This document shows positions 58,115 to 64,000 of a DNA stretch of 64,000 nucleotides, piece by piece; position 1 is the stretch's first letter, and each line of letters starts with the position of its first letter. Position numbers and translations under genes: made by a program. The notes below the pieces were generated by a model. The model did not search any database. It saw only the letters and a list, made by a program, of their open reading frames with translations, and had not been told where the DNA came from. The DNA is taken from NCBI GenBank assembly GCA_038025085.1, contig CM076145.1, positions 16,961,000 to 17,024,999 on the forward strand, given 5' to 3'. Source of the DNA: Tetragonia tetragonoides. Its lineage: Eukaryota > Streptophyta > Magnoliopsida > Caryophyllales > Aizoaceae.

Positions 58115-60538
58115 TTCTAATCAAACTAATATAGTAACAAACAACATTCATATTAAACATTTGAAATTTTAATGTGTAGTAAAAAATAATTAGCTTATAG
58201 GGCGACAAAAATGGTTGTCAAGAAAAGAAAATAATACTCCATCTCGATCGCTATTGAAAATTTTGCTGCAAACTTTGTTAGGGTAAGAAGGAAATATGAC
58301 CGGATGTAAATTCATGTGTACATTATAGCTTATTCATCTTCTTTTTTTTGCTAACCAGCTTATTCATCTAATACCATTAATAAATTTGATCAATTGTTAT
58401 TTTTTTCAGAAGTACAATATGAATCCTGCTAAAAGAAAAAAGGAAGAGTACTTTATGATCAATGATGAGCAAGAGTGTGTCAAAATCAAGCTCTATAATA
58501 AATTCCACAATAACATTGGATTCAATTGAATTGCTTAATCTCCCAACTTTGTAGTACTATACAATAGCTGCAGCAACATAGATACCTTTCTTCCTGTGCC
58601 AACTACTATTCTTCATTTGAAGCGGTCTTCGCCATCTACAGAATGCGAGAACAATATAAATTAGTAAAGACTCATTCTCTTTCTGACAAACTGGGCAATC
58701 AACCAACCAAGGTAGAGAGTATATAACCCAAACCACTTCAACAGATTTGAAGCAAGCATGGTCACCAATCAGCATACTATTACCCAAATGTGCTCTTGTT
58801 CAACCATTAAAACTCATCAGACAACCAACAATATTCCGAAATCAAGACTTTCTTAGAAAGTAGAAAAAATGTTCATTTGCAAAAAAAAATAAATATCAGT
58901 CACGTATATCCTCAAAGGAATTTGCTCAGTTAGAAATAATAATCATACACACTCTACAGCAAACCATGCCAGTAGTATGTAAGCAGTTTGCAAAATCAGA
59001 GTTCTCACATGATCACTAAGTAATTCTATTCCTTGCACTCGGTTGTATTACATCCTTTAGTCCCATAGCAGCTATTTACGCTATAATATTCCGTTCTTAA
59101 TTTGCCAAGCATATGGTTTGACCTTCAGCAACTTCTACAGGTCACCAACTTGAGAAATGTGTCAACAATTATGATAAAACTCTTTGCCAAGATGATGCCA
59201 ACAACCTAAAAAGAATGATCTAGGCAAGTGTGCACTCATGCTGTAGAAACCTGTTCTTCACTATTTTTTATTAGATGTTGCTCATCTATTCTTATATTGA
59301 GCAATATCTTTCTATAAAGGACTGAAAGCTACTTGGTTTGAATGTCCAATTATTCATGTTTCATGCATTGATAAGAAATAGGTGTATTTCTCTTCATTGG
59401 TATTAATATGGTACATCACATGATTGAAATGGTTGCTATGGTTCCTATACGTTTCAAATCGTTATACAAGAGACATATCAGAAACGTATTAGTAAAAAGC
59501 ATGCTCTATAGTTGGCTAAGGAATCAACTAATACTTTTCAGAAAGAAATCGCATATTAGCAAATCGAGTAGTGAACTGTCTCAGTCAAAAAAATTTGTAT
59601 GTTGTAACAGTAGCTCTAACAAAATGTTACCAACAGACCTGAAATCAAATTCAAAAACTACAACCTTGAACAAATTCATGGTAGCCGATCATCACTCAAA
59701 ATTAGCAAAGATAATTTTAAAAAGCTCAATGTATCTGTATTTTTACTTCAATTAGTTAGAGTTCAAATTTCAGCCATAATAAAAATAAATTATTCAGATT
59801 ATACTTTTAGAACGGCTAAACAAAAAAAAAAAAAAAAAAAAAAACTCGAAAAGATTACCTTCACGGAGAGGAGGAGCATACAGGAGTGCTTATCGATTAG
59901 ATAGTGTAGCTGAAGATTGGAGACCGGTTTTCTTTTGTGTTAGAAATTGCCATCAAAATTAATAGGAGGAGAATACAGAGGGGGCCAACTGAATTCATAG
60001 TTAGAAACCAAGACCAAATTTGAATCAGGAAATTAAGCAAAAGAAAAATGAACTCTAAAGTACTAACATGGATAGACCTTCGAAATCTGATCCTTTTGCA
60101 TCTGCAGCGGGCATGGAGCTGGCGAGGCTTTCAATTGGGGCTGCGAGAATGGCAGCGACCATGAATGAATTAAACACAAATTCTAGGGTTAATCATAAAG
60201 TAAAATTAAAAAATAATTAAAAATCAAAAGCCTTTCGATCGAAGTGGATCACTTGGATAGAGAAGTGAGAAGAGGGAGACATGGGTAGACTGCTGGAGTG
60301 GTGGCAGTAGTGAGGACTGTGGAATGTGGAATCTGGCAGAGTGAGCATGCAATGTGTTTATTAGCCAAGGGAAGGGGCATTGCGTCGTATTTGTATTTTA
60401 TTAGCCAATTACTATTATGTATGTAAGGTAGGGCGTTACAAGTCAGGAAGGGAGTCCAAGCATTCTCGTTGGCCATGGTGTGATTCATCACGACACATCA
60501 ACACATCAACGACACATCAATGACGCTTGTCACGTTAC

Positions 60539-60541
<3 letters not shown>
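58115..60541 (-). other. Intergenic; weak minus-strand transcription-unit candidate
   Basis: On the minus strand, after an AACCCTA motif near 60190, ATG 60162 opens a 35-codon Ala/Ser-rich frame (MVAAILAAPIESLASSMP) with a possible donor at 60077-60076. A possible second exon (about 59871-59930) ends in a GTAATC donor, and a third may lie near 58578-58625. The combined frames are short and soon meet stops, so this could be a noncoding RNA, a short peptide gene or nothing. An A23 run lies at 59821-59843. No domain recognised. Confidence 0.2.

Positions 60542-60542
<1 letters not shown>

Positions 60543-60630
<88 letters not shown>
60543..60630. repeat. (TA)44 microsatellite
   Basis: Uninterrupted TA dinucleotide run of about 88 bp, ending directly at a short CCCGTGC-type repeat. 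Confidence 0.95.
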
Positions 60631-60632
<2 letters not shown>

Positions 60633-60665
60633 CACTAGTTTTATCTCCGTGCTTCGCACAGCCTA
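60633..60665 (+). repeat. Short CCCGTGC-type repeat, copy 5
   Basis: CACTAGTTTTATCTCCGTGC followed by TTCGCACAGCC, adjoining the TA microsatellite. Confidence 0.5.
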
Positions 60666-61045
60666 ATTAATATCTGTCGAAAATGAAGAAAACTTTTTAG
60701 GTGATACCTGATGCATGTGTTTATACTGCACAACTAATTTTACATTTAATTATTATAATTTTTTTGGTATGAAATGACGTTTTAGATTGATCTATATCTA
60801 AAATAGAATGAATGTAAAACAAATTATTTTATGAAGATAATTTGAGGCCTACTTCAAAATTTCAAAACGAAAAAGAACAATCAGTTTAATGAAATAGGAT
60901 TTATAATTGTTAGAGTTACGTCAAAAAATATGTTTTTTTAGTTTAAAACAATATAAAAATAAATCATATAATAAAGTCGAGGGATGATAATCATGTGGGA
61001 CTTGGAGATGATATTTGTTAAGCTATGTGGCAAAGTTGTGGACAT
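60666..61045. other. AT-rich intergenic stretch
   Basis: No ORF or repeat of note between the TA microsatellite and the LTR of the last element. Confidence 0.35.
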
Positions 61046-61384
61046 TGTTGACGCCAAAAAAGCGCTTTCAGATTTCTCCGCAAAAGCCCGATGATGAAAG
61101 GAGTAATTTATAAACTTGAACGCTATTTTTGCTTTAATAGGTAAGATAAAGTCTCAGGTTTTTCCTCGATCACTCCTTTATTCTAGTCCCATTCAAAAGC
61201 CCCATTCAAGAGCTTTCCAACGACACCTCTCAACACATTTTCCGACTCCCGATCGCCAAGTTGCGAATTAGGGGTAGAACCGTCTTTTACCGCCTAAGGG
61301 TAAAACAGTCTTTTCATATTTTTCGGAACACCAAATTCTTCCTGAAAATTAAAATAGACGGGATGTTGGCATATGACAGCCGTC

Positions 61385-61414
61385 AGCGGCTCTGGAATAA
61401 AATCCAGAGCCGCT
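61385..61414 (+). other. 12-bp perfect hairpin in the LTR
   Basis: AGCGGCTCTGGA-ATAAAA-TCCAGAGCCGCT, about 115 bp upstream of the TATA box. Confidence 0.85.
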
Positions 61415-61530
61415 AACAGCCGTGAGCTGAGCCACTAGCGGCGCAGGATAAGCTTCCAGGCTCGGCTGTTTTTTCAGCCCAAATCCGATTTTCGGCTCCT
61501 CTTCAGCCGTCCAGCCCTACTTCCTACGCC

Positions 61531-61538
61531 TATAAATA
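61531..61538 (+). promoter_or_regulatory. TATA box of the Tat/Ogre-like LTR
   Basis: TATAAATA in a GC-richer context, with CA/CT-rich sequence 30-40 bp downstream where transcription would start. Confidence 0.6.
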
Positions 61539-62321
61539 CAACCATCATCCCTCAGTTCAAATCACACAGTCTACAGTTGACAACCTCTATTCTCAGTAGT
61601 ATTGACTCAGAGCTTCCCTCTCTTTCTTCCAAACTTGAGATCTTGTCTTTACTATTCTTGTCAAATATAGCCTACAGTTCAGGTACTAACTCCTGAGGGC
61701 TCAAATTAAATTGCTTGCTTAATTTTTTATTTTCTAGTCATCATAATATAGATATCATGCTAGTAAACGTCTTTTATTGCTTACTAAATATTGTCCTTCC
61801 AAGCATGTCTAGTCGTTGTCATGCTCAATTTGCCAATTAAATGCATGTCTAAACAAGGGTCATTAATAAATATTATGATGCTTGTGATGAACCAATTAAT
61901 AGTCTAAGTCTAGGTTGTCAATCCGATTTTGTGTGGGAATCATGTCTTTAAATTATTAAGCAAACTTGAGTTAGTAGAGGCCGTCATAATACGGGCGAGT
62001 TGGGTGCCTAACACCTTCCCACCTTGTACCTTCGCCCCTGAACCCTTTATTCTTGGGTACTCATATGTTCTATATGAGCTGGAGTCTTTCTAAAAACATG
62101 ATCAGTTCACTTATCACGCTATTGGGTTGTCCCTTCGGTTTGTCCCTTCGATAAAACGCCGATAGCAAATTTGTGACCTCTTTCATGGTTTTTATTCAAT
62201 TCAAGTCTTTACAAAAGTTTTTCTAACTCTATGGTCCCTTGAACTTATCTAAACCCCCAGCTTACAAATTTTCTATAAGGACACACTCCGTGGAGCGATG
62301 GAAAATCCCGGGTCCTTACAG

Positions 62322-62340
62322 TGGCGACTTCACTGGGGAT
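62322..62340 (+). other. Primer-binding site, tRNA-Arg type
   Basis: TGGCGACTTCACTGGGGAT matches the complement of the plant tRNA-Arg 3' end (TGGCGACTCCGCTGGGGAT, from memory of the family) with two transitions, and begins one base after the LTR. Confidence 0.75.
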
Positions 62341-63632
62341 TTATTTAAGAGGGTGAGACTCGAAAGTCAAGTTTGCTTAACTGTTTTATAACATGTTCTA
62401 TATATTGCATCATTTGCATCATTTACATGTGCCTTGTCACAATCTTTTGACCCTTATCGACCCTCGAGTAAGTTTCTGTCGTAACTCGTAGACAACCCGT
62501 ATATCTAAAGGAATATACAGTTGTTCTATCGTGGAAACCGACGCTTCCTCATCCACGACTCATCGACTCTTGTTGGTGAAAAAGAATTACAATTGATGTG
62601 TCGACCATCCGCCGAACGGAAATTGTAATTTGTCGTGGTAACCTCACAGGAGCCAAAAGCCTCTAGCCCACATTTGTGCATTATGTTGCTTGTTGTGGAT
62701 ATGTCGTTGTAATGCCCGTCTGATCACATGTTTGCCTGTAAACTGTGTCGTTATAATGCTTGCCTACATGCATGTGCCAACATGTACTTACGTACTAGGA
62801 GTCTTTTCTTTTATTTTTTGCTAGTTCCTAATGCCCAAAAATGGTGCGAGAATTCAATTCGATGAACACTCGTCATTTTCCCAATGATATATTTTCATAT
62901 AGCGTCAAAGTCATGAACAATTTTCTAGGACCTTTTTAGCAAAAAAAAAAAAAAAAAAAAAAGAGTCAGTCTCTCCAATTCCCCTCTCCCAGTTTTTAAT
63001 TTTTCTGTTTTTCTTTTGATGTGATTCAGATACGGCAAAAAAAAAAAAAAATCAAAAAATAACAAAAATCGGAAAATAAAAAAAAATGCCGAAATTTATT
63101 TTTTTATTTATCGCATTTCCATTTTCTTTGAGTCTAGAAAAAAAAAAAAAAAGGATGGTCCGTCTTTTTCTATTTTTCTCATTTTCGTTCATCGACTTCA
63201 TTTTTCCTTTGATTTGAGGGGAAATAATCGGGCATTTAGGCTTAAGTTTTTATTTTCTTCTTTTCCATTTCTTTACATTGCATTGCATTGTACATATTAG
63301 ACGCTCCATGTTAGGATTCATAACTAATCGTCATGCATACGTTGTCGTCATTTTGCATCTGCATTTGTACAAAAGTCCGAGTCTTGCATTAATCAATGTC
63401 TCCATTTGTTCACTACGTCTCATGTACTAGAAGCCTAGACAAGTCATTCATTAAGTGTTCTAGAGTCATTCTAGGAAGCATCCATACATTGTCATACATG
63501 TCGAAGTCAATCCTGCATGCATCTTGCGTAGTGTCGTCGTGACTCTGTCATTGCATTGTCATCATCATGCATTCGAGTTCATATAGACGTCCTTAGATTC
63601 ATTCACCTTAGGTTCTATTGAGGGTCTTCTAA
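62341..63632 (+). other. Untranslated leader of the Tat/Ogre-like element
   Basis: No ORF of note. Poly-A runs at 62941-62962, around 63039 and around 63137. CATTGCATTGCATTG-type short repeats lie near 63280. Confidence 0.5.
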
Positions 63633-64000
63633 AAATCAGGAGTCTTTGTTTTCAAGTCCTTTCTTTGGCGTCTTTCTAAGTTGAGACTTGTGTTCAGGAT
63701 TAGGGGCTCGAGGAAGAATTACGGTGACAAAGGTTGGGCTCGATCGTCCGGAAAATTGGTTCGTTTACAAGCTACATCTGAGACACCACCACATTCCAAA
63801 AGGCCATCACACCATAATCCATCACCACCACAAAGCTCGCCACCACTCAATACATACCTTACCTCACCGATCACATCCCCAAACTTCACCATGGTCAAAA
63901 CCACCGACGAGAGGCTTGATGAGCTCATCAGTGAGTTGGAAAGGGTGCGACTCAAGGTTGAAGATTTGGAAAGGAAGAAAGAGGATGAAGTAAGAATTCT
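63633..64000 (+). CDS. First ORF of the Tat/Ogre-like element (partial)
   Basis: The frame is open from 63633 to the window end; the first ATG in it is 63891 (MVKTTDERLDELISELERV). Upstream of that ATG the frame is rich in Ser, Pro and His. After it the sequence is highly charged with Leu at heptad spacing, a clear coiled-coil, continuing off the window. In Tat/Ogre elements a coiled-coil ORF lies at or before gag. Whether translation starts at 63891 or earlier after splicing cannot be decided. The overlapping frame beginning with a TTG at 63688 is a His-rich shadow. Confidence 0.5.

Larger units (their letters stand above)
61046..62320 (+). repeat. Putative 5' LTR of the Tat/Ogre-like element
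   Basis: The right end is firm: GGGTCCTTACA directly before the primer site. The left end is taken at TGTTGACGCC (61046), but TGTGGACATTG about 10 bp upstream is an alternative. Length about 1.27 kb. It includes a TATA box and a strong hairpin. Confidence 0.6.
61046..64000 (+). mobile_element. Tat/Ogre-like gypsy element, 5' part (runs off window)
   Basis: A putative 5' LTR (about 61046-62320) is followed by a tRNA-Arg-type primer site and an A/T-rich leader of about 1.5 kb with poly-A runs, then an ORF. The tRNA-Arg primer and the leader style fit the Tat/Ogre branch of Ty3/gypsy. The second LTR is outside the window, so the ends of the element cannot be confirmed. Confidence 0.65.

Noticed and set aside
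63688..63993. His-rich 101-codon ORF at the window end
   Set aside because: It starts from a TTG and overlaps in another frame the charged coiled-coil ORF expected at this place in a Tat/Ogre-like element.

Overview
This is plant nuclear DNA, almost certainly from a eudicot with a transposon-rich genome. Two host genes of plant type are recognisable: a one-exon PORR-domain organellar RNA-binding protein gene (482-1726, minus) and a twelve-exon CNNM/DUF21-CBS magnesium-transporter-like gene with GT-AG introns (13110-18725, minus). An initiator-Met tRNA-like gene lies at 10004-10075. Almost everything else is mobile DNA. No bacterial, plasmid or CRISPR features are present.

Layout. 0-2 kb: PORR gene. 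1.8-8.5 kb: an old small inverted-repeat element split by a 6.3-kb L1-type LINE (2028-8330) that still has its target-site duplication, poly-A tail and a 3' stem-loop. 8.5-13 kb: low-information intergenic DNA with SINE-like scraps and the tRNA. 13.1-18.7 kb: CNNM-like gene. 19.0-20.4 kb: two small inverted-repeat elements, one with an internal minisatellite and one packed with ATATCCGAAATTTCGGATAT-type palindromes. 20.9-29.4 kb: a hAT-type element with an exact 8-bp target duplication, expanded by a 7.2-kb Ty1/copia element (21654-28857, minus) inserted in its internal CT microsatellite. 29.4-35.1 kb: AT-rich intergenic DNA with dispersed short CCCGTGC...GCACGGG repeats. 35.1-58.0 kb: a Tekay/Del-like chromovirus (element A) whose pol gene is split by a second, related but chimeric chromovirus (element B, 41689-53087). 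58-60.5 kb: mostly unassigned DNA with one weak minus-strand transcription-unit candidate. 61.0-64.0 kb: the 5' LTR, tRNA-Arg-type primer site, leader and first ORF of a Tat/Ogre-like element that runs off the window.

None of the complete transposons looks autonomous. The LINE, the copia element and both chromoviruses carry nonsense codons, frameshifts or loss of catalytic residues; many nonsense codons are TGG>TGA, CAA>TAA or CGA>TGA, the pattern left by decay of methylated cytosine. Insertion order can be read from the nesting: LINE after the small inverted-repeat element, copia after hAT, B after A.

Two observations best fit 'possibly undescribed'. First, both chromoviruses have a broken extra reading frame between primer site and gag, and the two share an LP-x3-PW-x3-KxKY motif at identical spacing. 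Second, element B keeps, just inside its 3' LTR, a 28-bp duplicated polypurine-tract segment enclosing about 0.2 kb that looks like the start of a different LTR, as expected if its LTRs were exchanged with another family. All calls come from reading the sequence by eye; no database search or alignment program was run.
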